DNA of 28,214 bases from Candidatus Falkowbacteria bacterium UBA917 (GCA_002293855.1 DBEB01000028.1:1-28214); one strand, 5' to 3'; counted from the first letter of the stretch, positions 1 to 7,763 are shown. Made by a program: numbers and translations. The notes: generated by a model not told the origin, from the sequence alone.

Positions 1-163
1 ATTCTTTGTAGTGTCTAGACGGATTACTTGGCCAGTCAGGATGATTATTCTGTTCATTGTTGTATTCTTCCTGAGAATGAACCCCTGCTTCTTGTACTAG
101 TTTCTGCAATTCGCTATAACTGAGAAACTCTGTTTTCTCCTTGGTAAATAATCGTTTGGACAT
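1..163 (-). CDS. Partial protein with an integrase-type repeat (VPR/INT_rpt-like), 5' part only
   Basis: The complement reads from an ATG at 163 for 54 residues without a stop and runs off the left edge, so only the N-terminus is present. It begins MSKRLFTKEK. A stretch with a Y-x-E-L-Q-K-L-V pattern follows, then H-P-D-W-P-S-N-P and a terminal H-Y-K-E. The series of an amphipathic helix, a short Q/E-Y helix, P-S-N-P and Y-K resembles the small repeat found in phage-integrase-related proteins (INT_rpt, 'phage-integrase repeat unit'). That family link is from memory. A purine-rich AAGAAAG lies about 7 bases before the start. A well-placed divergent promoter at 211-239 supports a real gene. Function cannot be told; a DNA-binding role is a guess. 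Confidence 0.6.
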   Translation of the reverse strand, partial: MSKRLFTKEKTEFLSYSELQKLVQEAGVHSQEEYNNEQNNHPDWPSNPSRHYKE

Positions 164-210
164 GTTGCTTTCTTTCTTGAATTGTCGATGAACAATAATT
201 TATTGACTAT

Positions 211-239
211 TTTATAATATAAAATTGCTAAAATGTCAA
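211..239 (-). promoter_or_regulatory. Sigma70-type promoter of the leftward gene
   Basis: On the complement, TTGACA (239-234) is separated by 17 bases from TATAAA (216-211). Predicted initiation is near 204, leaving a leader of about 40 bases before the ATG at 163. The spacing is ideal and the -35 is a perfect match. Confidence 0.65.
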
Positions 240-310
240 TCCTTAGGAAGCTATGGCTTTGCAAGGCAAGATATGCTAAAAAGCTTTATATTAGCCTAGT
301 TTACCGACTA

Positions 311-339
311 TTGACATTTTGCTTAATATTATCTATATT
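311..339 (+). promoter_or_regulatory. rplJ-rplL promoter
   Basis: TTGACA at 311-316 and TATATT at 334-339 are spaced by 17 bases. Initiation is expected near 346, giving an rplJ leader of about 110 bases. Confidence 0.75.
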
Positions 340-345
340 TAGCTC

Positions 346-441
346 ATAAAACAGTCGCAGACAGTGAGCAATCAATAAGACTCACCGAGATTGATTAGTC
401 TTTATCGACTATTTCTCTCGCGGCCTGTAAGCCGTTTTTTT
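346..441 (+). promoter_or_regulatory. rplJ leader with alternative hairpins and possible attenuator
   Basis: The leader between the promoter and rplJ holds several mutually exclusive pairings. GTGAG (364-368) can pair with CTCAC (381-385), AATCAAT (370-376) with ATTGATT (390-396), and TAGTC (396-400) with GACTA (407-411). It ends with CGGC (421-424), a CTGTAA loop, GCCG (431-434) and seven T residues (435-441), which looks like a small intrinsic terminator 16 bases before the rplJ start. In many bacteria the L10-L12 complex represses its own mRNA through a leader at this position. That this leader works so is inferred; the terminator stem is short (4-5 pairs). Confidence 0.45.
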
Positions 442-457
442 AATTAATAAACACATT

Positions 458-982
458 ATGGCCAAAACAAAAGTACAAAAACAGGTCATATTGCGCGATC
501 TTGAAGCGAAGCTCGCTAAGTCTAAGGCGGTCGTCTTTGCTCGGTTCAATGGTTTTGGTGTAGCTCAAAATGAAGAGCTACGTAACAAACTTCGCAGTGA
601 AAATAGTGAATACTATGTCGCTAAGAAGACTTTGCTTACCAAGGCTTTGAGTGGAGCTGGTTTGACTGACTTCAACACCAAGTCCAGTGATGGTCAGATG
701 GCCGTTATCTTTGGCTACGGTGATGAAATCGCTCCGGCTAAGACTTTAGCGGAATTCGTGAAGAGTTCTGAAGGCAAGATTGATTTTGCTGGTGGTGTCT
801 TGGAAGGCAAGATTATCGGCAAATCAGAAGTAGCAGCTCTTGCTACTTTGCCAAGTCGCGAAGAATTATACGCCAAGATCCTTGGTTCTATCAATGCTCC
901 AGTGTCTGGCTTCGTCAATGCTCTCGCTGGCAATTTGCGCAATATCGTCTATGTCCTCAAAGCAATTGAGGAGAAGAAATAA
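458..982 (+). CDS. rplJ: 50S ribosomal protein L10
   Basis: This 174-residue protein has the usual L10 length and layout. The N-terminal rRNA-binding domain includes A-K-S-K-A-V-V-F-A-R-F-N-G near residue 20 and a Y-Y-V-A-K-K-T-L-L segment near residue 55. Toward the end A-P-V-S-G-F-V-N-A-L-A-G-N-L-R precedes the C-terminal helix that binds L7/L12 dimers. L10 anchors the L7/L12 stalk on 23S rRNA, where translation factors are recruited. It is followed after 51 bases by rplL, as in nearly all bacteria, but the usual upstream rplK-rplA and downstream rpoB-rpoC are absent here. Codon use favours AAG, GCT and CGT/CGC, as expected for strong expression. Expression is likely controlled by the leader upstream. 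Confidence 0.97.
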   Translation: MAKTKVQKQVILRDLEAKLAKSKAVVFARFNGFGVAQNEELRNKLRSENSEYYVAKKTLLTKALSGAGLTDFNTKSSDGQMAVIFGYGDEIAPAKTLAEFVKSSEGKIDFAGGVLEGKIIGKSEVAALATLPSREELYAKILGSINAPVSGFVNALAGNLRNIVYVLKAIEEKK

Positions 983-1033
983 TTTAAATTAATAAATTGC
1001 CCAACCGAAAAACGGAGGCTAATATACATATAT

Positions 1034-1432
1034 ATGGAAGACAAGAAAGATGTAATCGTGCCTGAGAAGTTTGCTTCTTTGGTTAGCTCGATTGAAAAAA
1101 TGTCCGTTTTGGACTTGGCTGAATTGGTCAAAATCCTTGAAGAAAAGTTTGGTGTTTCTGCTGCTGCTCCTGCTATGATGATGGCTGGTCCAGCTGCCGC
1201 CGCTGCTCCTGCTGAAGAAAAGGACAGCTTTGATGTTGAGCTCACTGATGGTGGTGCTAACAAAATCAACGTTATTAAGGCTATCCGCACTGTGACCGAA
1301 CTCGGTCTCAAAGAAGCTAAGGACTTGGTGGACGGTGCTCCAACTATGGTCAAGGCTGGTGTCTCTAAGGACGAAGCCAACAAGATCAAGGCTACTTTGG
1401 AAGAAGCTGGTGCTAAGATCACCCTCAAGTAA
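1034..1432 (+). CDS. rplL: 50S ribosomal protein L7/L12
   Basis: The protein is 132 residues. An N-terminal dimerisation helix ([11 protein letters not shown], about residues 23-33) is followed by an Ala/Pro-rich flexible hinge (about residues 45-62). The C-terminal domain contains V-I-K-A-I-R and [10 protein letters not shown], the helix face that contacts elongation factors. It forms the multimeric stalk on L10 and stimulates factor GTPases. A GGAGG at 1014-1018 lies 15 bases before the ATG, longer than usual, but no closer in-frame ATG exists. The rplL mRNA ends at the terminator at 1449-1479, so the operon here is just rplJ-rplL. Confidence 0.97.
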   Translation: MEDKKDVIVPEKFASLVSSIEKMSVLDLAELVKILEEKFGVSAAAPAMMMAGPAAAAAPAEEKDSFDVELTDGGANKINVIKAIRTVTELGLKEAKDLVDGAPTMVKAGVSKDEANKIKATLEEAGAKITLK

Positions 1433-1448
1433 ATTATTTTTTACTAAC

Positions 1449-1479
1449 AAAAAGCCTCTCTTAATTGAGGGGCTTTTTT
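1449..1479 (+). terminator. Intrinsic terminator after rplL
   Basis: A nine-pair stem (AAGCCTCTC with GAGGGGCTT, one G-U) encloses a TTAATT loop and is followed by TTTTTT. It lies 17 bases after the rplL stop. Confidence 0.92.
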
Positions 1480-1527
1480 GTAGTTAGTACTTTTACTTTT
1501 TCTATATTTCACTATTTTAGATTTGTT

Positions 1528-1556
1528 TTGACATTGAGGCTAGCAAGCTTTAAAAT
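1528..1556 (+). promoter_or_regulatory. Promoter of the O-antigen-ligase-like gene
   Basis: TTGACA (1528-1533), a 17-base spacer and TAAAAT (1551-1556) lie about 34 bases before the start codon at 1590, just after the rplL terminator. Confidence 0.75.
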
Positions 1557-1589
1557 TAGTCTATTATTTATTTAAGTCAGATCTAATTT

Positions 1590-3794
1590 ATGCCTAGGAT
1601 ATGGTATGAGAATATTTTGAAATTTGGTGTGATTATCAGCTTGGTGAGTTTTTTTATTCTTAATAGGTCTTTATATTTTCCTTATATAACTGGCAAACAG
1701 ATATATTTTAATATTTTGGTGGAGTTGATGATGGTTCTGTGGGTGGCAATGGTTGTGAAATACCCAGAGCTAAGACCAAAGAAATCTTGGATCACTTGGT
1801 CTTTGGTGTCTTTTTTTGGAGCTCTGTTAGTCTCCAGTTTCTTTAGTATTGATTTTAATTTGAGTTTTTGGGGTGATGCAGAGCGCATGCTTGGTTGGTT
1901 CCCGACTGTGCATCTGTTTGGTTTGTACTTGGTGCTGATCAGTGTTTTTAGAAGTCGTGAGGATTGGACTTGGTTGTTTGTAGCGTCGCTCGCTGCAGCT
2001 AGCGGCTTGTCGCTATATGCTATTTTTACAGCGACTGGTAACAAGGCGATTGGTAATGTCAACATGACTTCTAATATCTCAACACTCGGTAATGCGACTT
2101 ATGTGGCTGGGGTAATGATTTTTAATTTCTTTTTTGGTTGGTATTTGTTTTTTCAAACTCGTTCTAGAGCTTTGAAATTTGTGGTGCTGACGGCGATATT
2201 GTTAGCTTTGATTGCTTTTGTTTATGCTGATGTGTCTGGGTCGCAGGCGGGTTTGGCAATTGGCTTGCTAACAACTTTGGTGCTTGCTGGTGCTTTGCAC
2301 AAAGATAGCCAGCGTCGAAAATTAACTTGGATAGCGGTGGGTGCTTTGGTTTTAACATTGATTTTGTTATTTAGTTTTAGGTCAGCAAGCGTCTTTGACG
2401 GGACGAGATTGGGTAAAATACTAAGAGACTTTAACAGTAATAATGCGACTTTGAGAACGAGAACTTATGCTTGGCGAGCGGCTTATCTAGGTTTTAAAGA
2501 GTATCCGATTTTGGGTAATGGTTATGGTAATTTTGCTGCTCACTTTGATAAATATTTTATCGCTTCTTATTATCAATGGTCGATCGGTGAAGAATATTTT
2601 GACCGAGCTCATAATAATCTACTAGATATTTTGTCGACCGCTGGTTTGCTGAGCCTACTAAGCTATTTATCAATTTTTGTGGCTTTGTTTTATTATCTGA
2701 TTAAGGGTTATAGAGAGGGTAAGATTAGTATCTTGGAAATTTCGACGATGAGTGGTGTTCTAGTTGGTTATTTTATTCATAACTTAGCAGTCTTTGATGC
2801 TCTAGCTAATTATATTTTGCTATTCTTTAGTATTGGATTTGTTTATTATCTATACAATCGTGAAGAACTAGAGGCTGTTAAGGCTGACAGTAAAGTTGAT
2901 TGGACAAATCAGGAACTGCAAGCCTTGGTGATTTGTGGGCTAGTGGCCTGTGGACTGATTTATAATTACAGTTGGCAGCCAGCGCAAGTTTTTGCTCAAT
3001 CAGTGAGGGCAGCAAGCTACTGGCAGATGACCAATGATCCACAAAAGGTTTTTGATATGTACGTGGAGGCCTTTAAGACTGACACTCCCTACAACCGAGA
3101 TTCTAAAATGTTAGTGGCAAGTGGTATTAATTCTAATCCAGATAAACTTAATTATTTGTCGCCAGCCAAGCGTAAAGAGATGCTTGATTACGCTATCGAG
3201 TTACTACGAGAGAATCTAGTGCTAAATCCTAAAGACAGTTTGACTTTGTTGGTTTTGTCGAGGCTCGAAACAATTGCCTTTAATATCACTCGAGATGTGA
3301 CTTATTTACAGGCTGCTTTGCGAGATATTGATCTAGCGATTGCTGAGGGCGGTGAGCATATTCCGCCGTATATTTTGAAAGCCAATTTATTGTTGATGAT
3401 TGGTGATAAGAAGAATGCGACTTTGGCTCTGGAAAAAGCCAAGAGTTTATATCCAGCCTATCCTAATCTGAATTGTCATTTGGCTAAAATCGGTTTATCG
3501 GAGTCTAAGCCAAGTGCGACTACTTATGAGCTGGCTGATAGTTGCTTGCGAGAGACTGGCGGTCAAGAATCATTAGGGGCCGGAGCTTTTGTAGAGTCAT
3601 TGATCAAGCGTTATCGAGAGGCTAGTGATTGGGAGTTGTTGGTCAAGGTGTATGAATTAAAAGTTTCTCAAGATCTAAAAAACAAAGCTTTGTGGCTAGA
3701 GATTGCCGAATTGTATAAAAAATTAGGTGATCTAGAGCGCTCAGAGGCGGTGCTAGAAGCGATGAATCAAATCTTGAATAGCTCAAAGAAATAA
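1590..3794 (+). CDS. O-antigen ligase/polymerase-like membrane protein with C-terminal TPR domain
   Basis: This 734-residue protein has about ten to twelve hydrophobic segments over residues 10-430, then a soluble helical region from about 470 to the end. The region around residues 285-345 (R-T-x-A-W-R-A-A, P-I-L-G-N-G-Y-G-N-F and R-A-H-N-N-L-L-D-I) matches the Wzy_C-type motif of O-antigen ligases, WaaL and PglL-like oligosaccharyltransferases. These transfer lipid-linked glycans at the outer face of the membrane. Residues 94-104 (W-G-D-A-E-R-M-L-G-W-F) form the charged loop common in this family. The C-terminal part shows TPR-like helix pairs, for example A-L-W-L-E-I-A-E-L-Y-K-K-L-G-D. The likely role is glycosylation of surface protein or polysaccharide; acceptor and donor are unknown. 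It has its own promoter and appears monocistronic. Confidence 0.85.
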   Translation: MPRIWYENILKFGVIISLVSFFILNRSLYFPYITGKQIYFNILVELMMVLWVAMVVKYPELRPKKSWITWSLVSFFGALLVSSFFSIDFNLSFWGDAERMLGWFPTVHLFGLYLVLISVFRSREDWTWLFVASLAAASGLSLYAIFTATGNKAIGNVNMTSNISTLGNATYVAGVMIFNFFFGWYLFFQTRSRALKFVVLTAILLALIAFVYADVSGSQAGLAIGLLTTLVLAGALHKDSQRRKLTWIAVGALVLTLILLFSFRSASVFDGTRLGKILRDFNSNNATLRTRTYAWRAAYLGFKEYPILGNGYGNFAAHFDKYFIASYYQWSIGEEYFDRAHNNLLDILSTAGLLSLLSYLSIFVALFYYLIKGYREGKISILEISTMSGVLVGYFIHNLAVFDALANYILLFFSIGFVYYLYNREELEAVKADSKVDWTNQELQALVICGLVACGLIYNYSWQPAQVFAQSVRAASYWQMTNDPQKVFDMYVEAFKTDTPYNRDSKMLVASGINSNPDKLNYLSPAKRKEMLDYAIELLRENLVLNPKDSLTLLVLSRLETIAFNITRDVTYLQAALRDIDLAIAEGGEHIPPYILKANLLLMIGDKKNATLALEKAKSLYPAYPNLNCHLAKIGLSESKPSATTYELADSCLRETGGQESLGAGAFVESLIKRYREASDWELLVKVYELKVSQDLKNKALWLEIAELYKKLGDLERSEAVLEAMNQILNSSKK

Positions 3795-3797
3795 AAT

Positions 3798-3826
3798 TTT
3801 TATTGTTGTCTCTAGTGTGGTATAAT
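3798..3826 (+). promoter_or_regulatory. Extended -10 promoter of the zinc ribbon gene
   Basis: TGG-TATAAT (3818-3826) is an extended -10 with a perfect hexamer. The matching -35 position (3798-3803, TTTTAT) is poor, as is usual for extended -10 promoters. Initiation is expected near 3833, 26 bases before the ATG. Confidence 0.6.
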
Positions 3827-3858
3827 ATTGCTACTAAGATTTGCTTTGAGTTCAAGCT

Positions 3859-4794
3859 ATGATTTGTCCTGATTGCGGACGTGAAATCGCTGATAATTCT
3901 ATCACTTGCCAATATTGCGGTAAGCTTTTTGTCAGTCAACGAGCGCGGGCTGAGCAGATGCCGGCTCAGGATCAAATCAATCATCTGTCTGGACAGCTCG
4001 CTAGTCAAGAGATGGCGACTAGTAAAGCGATTGGTTTTCGTCGTAAACAGCGTTGGTTTTTTTATGGAGTCTTGGTGCTGATGTTTGTTGGGGCGCTAGT
4101 TTTGGTTATCAATATCTATAATAGTAATAGCAAGGCAATGGCGGATCTGGCCAATGTGCAGGTACGCTATGCTAGTAAAGAAAAACAATTAGAAGAATTA
4201 CAAAAGCAATTAGATGATCTAGGCGCTAGTCTAAATGACAAGAGTTTGAGTGTGACTGATTATCAAGATAAGTTACTCAAGGCGACTAAGTCACTAACTG
4301 AAGTGACTGAGAAGAATAAAAAATTAGAAGATGATTTGACTGCGGCTAAGGCTAGGATTGGTAATTTAGACTCGGAGTTTGCTGGTATGAAGTCTTTGGC
4401 TAGCAATCTGTTGAACAGATTGTCTTTGTCAGTAACTGAGTCAGAATTAATCAAAGTTCCGATTGCTCTGTCTAACGCTGATGTGCCGGACACTGATAAG
4501 GATACTTTGCCTGATGAACTGGAACAAGTGATCGGTACGGATAGCTTAAAAATGGATACCGACGCTGATGGTTTTGATGATCGAGCAGAGCTTGAGAGTG
4601 GCTTTAATCCAAAAGGTGAAGGCAAATGGGCGACGACGCCCATGATGAATTATAAGAATCGTTTGCTTGCGACCAAGAATGGTGCAGTATCTTATGTCTG
4701 GTACGTAGCTGAGAATGGTAAACGTTATTATCTAGGAGCGAGTGATAATGATTTTGAATATCTGCGTAAGAGTGCTTATTGGACGGGTTTATAA
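3859..4794 (+). CDS. Zinc ribbon / TM / coiled-coil / calcium-repeat membrane protein
   Basis: The 311-residue protein has an unusual order of parts. Residues 1-24 are a zinc ribbon with C3-P-D-C6 and C17-Q-Y-C20. Residues 66-88 form a single transmembrane helix preceded by R-R-K-Q-R, so the zinc ribbon should face the cytoplasm. Residues 92-175 are a heptad-rich coiled coil. Residues 209-250 hold two acidic calcium-type repeats of the thrombospondin type 3 kind (D211-T-D-K-D215 and D233-T-D-A-D-G-F). The end (about 277-311) is a small aromatic domain, V-W-Y-V-A-E-N-G-K-R-Y-Y. I do not recognise a named gene. It could link an internal signal or assembly factor to an external scaffold. It heads a three-gene rightward run and resembles the protein at 14316 in its outer part. 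Confidence 0.8.
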   Translation: MICPDCGREIADNSITCQYCGKLFVSQRARAEQMPAQDQINHLSGQLASQEMATSKAIGFRRKQRWFFYGVLVLMFVGALVLVINIYNSNSKAMADLANVQVRYASKEKQLEELQKQLDDLGASLNDKSLSVTDYQDKLLKATKSLTEVTEKNKKLEDDLTAAKARIGNLDSEFAGMKSLASNLLNRLSLSVTESELIKVPIALSNADVPDTDKDTLPDELEQVIGTDSLKMDTDADGFDDRAELESGFNPKGEGKWATTPMMNYKNRLLATKNGAVSYVWYVAENGKRYYLGASDNDFEYLRKSAYWTGL

Positions 4795-4796
4795 AT

Positions 4797-4816
4797 CAAG
4801 TCGCTAGAGTGACTTG
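4797..4816 (+). promoter_or_regulatory. Intercistronic hairpin
   Basis: CAAGTCGC (4797-4804) pairs with GTGACTTG (4809-4816) around a TAGA loop: eight pairs with one G-U. It starts two bases after the stop of the upstream gene and ends seven bases before the ATG at 4823. There is no T run, so it is not a normal terminator; it may protect mRNA or tune translation of the next gene. Confidence 0.4.
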
Positions 4817-4822
4817 AACGAT

Positions 4823-5314
4823 ATGACGAAGAAATGGTTAGCTGTCGTGGCTTTGATACTAGTGATAGTATCCTTTTTGCTTTGGTCAAATGCAGTTTGG
4901 CGTGCTCAGATGTTTTTTTTGACACGGCAGTTTGCTTACCGAGCACAGGCTTGGTTTGCCGCGCCAGTTAAGAGTCCAGAAGAAGCTTATCGTGGTTTTA
5001 GACGAGCTTTGAAATCTGATGGTCAGGAGTTTATGAGGTACTTGTCACCACAAGCTCAAGAAATCTATGAACCAATCTTTGCTAAACCAGAAAAGCGTCA
5101 GCTAGTTTTGTCTTGGCCAGAAGAAATGACCAAAAACTACCAAATGGAGTGCGAGTTATTTGAGGCTTGTGTGGAAACGGCGGTCTATAATCTGCAGTAT
5201 TATCAACCAGATTGGGAAACTGCAGATGGTAAAAAAATTAGGGGTTCCGAACAGAAGCGGGAAATAGTTTTTATTAAGCGAGCTGATGGTGGTTGGTGGA
5301 TTAAGAAATTATAG
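4823..5314 (+). CDS. Small membrane-anchored protein of unknown function
   Basis: The protein is 163 residues from the ATG at 4823. A TTG nine bases upstream (4814) could add M-N-D, but it lies inside the hairpin stem, so I prefer the ATG. Residues 7-27 are a hydrophobic anchor. The outside part starts K-S-P-E-E-A-Y-R-G-F-R-R-A-L-K, which with the later Y-L-S-P-Q-A-Q-E-I and a final G-G-W-W-I-K-K-L resembles small NTF2/SnoaL-like lipoprotein domains. That is a weak resemblance only. Two Cys near residues 110 and 115 (E-C-E-L-F-E-A-C-V) could form a disulfide. The next gene starts two bases after the TAG stop, so the two are surely cotranscribed. Confidence 0.7.
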   Translation: MTKKWLAVVALILVIVSFLLWSNAVWRAQMFFLTRQFAYRAQAWFAAPVKSPEEAYRGFRRALKSDGQEFMRYLSPQAQEIYEPIFAKPEKRQLVLSWPEEMTKNYQMECELFEACVETAVYNLQYYQPDWETADGKKIRGSEQKREIVFIKRADGGWWIKKL

Positions 5315-5316
5315 TT

Positions 5317-6921
5317 ATGTGGCTATTTGTGAAATTGTCTGTCAGCGCTGTGGTGCTATTTTTACTTAGTTCAGTGCCGGCTCTGGCTTATGATAGCCAT
5401 CTAGCTCATCGCCAATTAGCAGCTCAGTCACTTGTCTTGTGGCAAGAGAATAGGCAGGCCCTAGTTAGTGCCGAAGAAGCTCGTTGGTTAGCAGATGGTG
5501 CTGAAGAAGAGGATTATCCAGCTCTGCGCTGTCTGAATCATTTTTATCAGCCAAGTACGGAGCGCCCTTTGGTGATTAGGGGTTTGTGGCTAGGCCACAG
5601 TGCCTTACAGTGGTCAGCGGAGTCAAAATGGCAGGCGAGTGGTTGGGGTGGTGATTTTGCTTGGCCGAGCGGAGTAGAAGCTTTGCGGAGAGATGATAGA
5701 CGGTTGGCGTGGTTGACGCTGGGTCATAATCTACATCTACTAGCTGATTTAGCAAGTCCTGCTCATGTGCATAACGATGATCATGCCGAAGGTGATGGTT
5801 ATGAGAATTATGTTAAACAGCAGCTTAAAAAGGGTCGATTGAAAGTGGCTGATTTGCCGATCAAGACTGGGGTGAATTGTAAAACAGCCTCAGAGTGTCT
5901 AGCGGCTATGGCTGAATATACAGAAAGATATGCCCTGAGCAAAGATTGGTCGGCGATTAGAGATTTGCCGTTTGGTGCTCGGGAAGATCAGTCTGGTAAG
6001 TTTTATTTAGAAGGTCGTTTGCTCGGTAAGCGTGAAGCGGTATCTGAGTATCTGACATTAGATGAAGAGGTCTATGAGGCTTATTGGCAGGATTTGGCGC
6101 CACTTGTTGTAGCTTATGGTCAGAGAATGATTGATTTGTATTGGCAAGAAGCTGGTCGAGAGCCGGAGAAGCTAAAAATAAGTCAAAGCAAGGATGAAAT
6201 CAAGATACAGGAAAAACCAGCGCCACTGCGAATCAGAATACCAAATGTAGTGATTTTGGAAATTAAAAAGCCAGATTTATTGCTGACTAAAAAAGTGATT
6301 GAAAAAGAGCAAGAGAACCCCGATTCGAATGAAAATCCAGAGTGGCCGATTGTTGATGAAAGCGTCGGTGTGCCTCTGGAGTATTTGCGTAAGGATTGGT
6401 GGCCGATGGTTATAAATGGTGGAGCTTTGCCTGCTAGCGCTTCTAGTCTAGCAGATGCTGATGATCAAATAATTAAAGATCAAGAGCCAGAAGCACCAGC
6501 GCCAGTCGAGACTCCTGCTCAATCACCAATTATTGAAGAAGAGGCTGAAGTGGAAGTGCCAGTGCAGCCTGGTTCTGGGGGTGCTGGAAATAGTCCGACG
6601 CCAACGGAAACACCAATACCAGTCGAAGAAAAGCCTCAGCCAGCACCGGCAAAGATTAATTTTTTTAATCTACCAGTCGAGTACAGTGGTCCAATTAATA
6701 TAGTTTGGATGGCTAGTCCGAGTGCCCAGTGGCGCTATGATTTGATGATTGCTTATGATGATGAGCCAGCGCAGAAAGTAATTGATCGTCAAGTAGTGAC
6801 TTTTTACGCTTTTGAGCCAACTCAGAATCATCAGATTTTGAAATTGTCCGTCAGCGCTGTTAATTTAGAAGGGATAAAGGTTAGTACTAGTACACAATTG
6901 TATTATGTGTCAGCTGATTAA
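5317..6921 (+). CDS. Secreted zinc phospholipase C / P1 nuclease-like protein with C-terminal beta domain
   Basis: The 534-residue protein begins with a signal peptide (about residues 1-24, ending V-P-A-L-A). The N-terminal half has the His/Asp pattern of zinc-dependent phospholipase C and S1/P1 nucleases: H28, H31, H75, then G-H137-N-L-H140-L-L-A-D144, P-A-H150-V-H152-N-D and H156, with a conserved E163. In those families such residues hold a three-zinc cluster that cleaves phosphodiester bonds in lipids or nucleic acids. Residues about 290-470 are a low-complexity linker rich in Pro, Glu and Thr. The last about 85 residues look like a fibronectin III/Ig-like beta domain. The substrate is unknown; membrane lipid or nucleic acid of another cell would fit a scavenging lifestyle. 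The stop overlaps the stop of the opposite-strand gene. Confidence 0.75.
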   Translation: MWLFVKLSVSAVVLFLLSSVPALAYDSHLAHRQLAAQSLVLWQENRQALVSAEEARWLADGAEEEDYPALRCLNHFYQPSTERPLVIRGLWLGHSALQWSAESKWQASGWGGDFAWPSGVEALRRDDRRLAWLTLGHNLHLLADLASPAHVHNDDHAEGDGYENYVKQQLKKGRLKVADLPIKTGVNCKTASECLAAMAEYTERYALSKDWSAIRDLPFGAREDQSGKFYLEGRLLGKREAVSEYLTLDEEVYEAYWQDLAPLVVAYGQRMIDLYWQEAGREPEKLKISQSKDEIKIQEKPAPLRIRIPNVVILEIKKPDLLLTKKVIEKEQENPDSNENPEWPIVDESVGVPLEYLRKDWWPMVINGGALPASASSLADADDQIIKDQEPEAPAPVETPAQSPIIEEEAEVEVPVQPGSGGAGNSPTPTETPIPVEEKPQPAPAKINFFNLPVEYSGPINIVWMASPSAQWRYDLMIAYDDEPAQKVIDRQVVTFYAFEPTQNHQILKLSVSAVNLEGIKVSTSTQLYYVSAD

Positions 6922-7760
6922 TTACAACCCCAAGCATGATCCATGAGCAGGTCGTAATTGGCTTTGACACGACCGACATAAACACGGGTTTGATGATAGG
7001 CATCGTAGTCTAGGCATTCCCAAGCAGCCAGATGAGAACAGCGACCAAGTCCATGGTCGTTGGCACCGCTACCGCCATTGTAGGCGGCGATGAGATATTT
7101 GTAGTCATCGGCAATGTCGCAGACAGCGTTAGAGCTTCGTTCGTTACAGCCGGTTTGCGTCAAGTGCTTGATGTAGCGAGCGCCAGCTTGGATGGAATTA
7201 CGAGGATTATAGAGATTGCCATAAACACCCATGGAGCGAGCGGTACTAGGGATGACTTGCATGAGGCCAAGGGCGCCGCTTTTGGAGGTGGCATTGGGGT
7301 TGGCATGCGATTCGGCGAGCATGACGGCTTTGAGGAGTGTACAGTCAACCTGTTCGTTGACGGAGATTTCTTGAAGTAGGCTATCGTACTTACTGTAGTT
7401 TTTGCGGATATTAGCTTTGCCTTGATAGTCGCCCATGTTGAGGCGAGGCTTGCGGCCACGGCTTTCACGGATATCAACTAAGGTTTTGGCGACTTCGTCA
7501 GGCGTCATGCCGACTATGCCATACCAATCATAACGACTGTAGTACCAAACCGTAGAGATGGCTAACAGAGAGCTGATTAAGATAATTAATGAGCCAGTTA
7601 GAGTGCTGCAGTTGTGACTAAGTGGCAAACTTTTTGATCCAGATCGCTTATCAAAGGAAAGTGAGATTGATTGATGTAATCTGGATTTGTGTTTGGTGAT
7701 GCTTTTGACTAGAGATGATTTAGTCTTAGAGTGATGAGTTTTGCGAAGTTTTTTAGTCAT
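6918..7760 (-). CDS. Membrane-anchored SLT-family lytic transglycosylase
   Basis: The 280-residue protein has a basic Ser/Lys-rich N-terminus, one transmembrane helix (about 55-72) and an SLT domain from about residue 125. The catalytic Glu is E150 in M-L-A-E-S-H-A-N-P, followed by S-G-A-L-G-L-M-Q-V-I-P-S-T and A-A-Y-N-G-G, the family's standard motifs. Such enzymes cut peptidoglycan between MurNAc and GlcNAc, often to let a secretion or pilus machine cross the wall. Seven Cys lie outside the cytoplasm, several matching those of its neighbour (for example A-A-W-E-C and the last W-G-C), so it is probably disulfide-stabilised. It is the third gene of a leftward operon, starting three bases after the pilin-SLT gene. 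Its stop overlaps the convergent gene's stop by three bases. Confidence 0.88.
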   Translation of the reverse strand: MTKKLRKTHHSKTKSSLVKSITKHKSRLHQSISLSFDKRSGSKSLPLSHNCSTLTGSLIILISSLLAISTVWYYSRYDWYGIVGMTPDEVAKTLVDIRESRGRKPRLNMGDYQGKANIRKNYSKYDSLLQEISVNEQVDCTLLKAVMLAESHANPNATSKSGALGLMQVIPSTARSMGVYGNLYNPRNSIQAGARYIKHLTQTGCNERSSNAVCDIADDYKYLIAAYNGGSGANDHGLGRCSHLAAWECLDYDAYHQTRVYVGRVKANYDLLMDHAWGCN

Positions 7761-7763
7761 ATT

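Noticed and set aside
949..1450. Two leftward frames of 143-159 residues opposite rplL
   Set aside because: They are shadows of the Ala-rich rplL coding strand; no start signal and no protein-like motif.
7032..7379. Rightward frame of 115 residues inside the SLT gene
   Set aside because: The opposite strand encodes conserved catalytic motifs of a transglycosylase, so this frame is a shadow.
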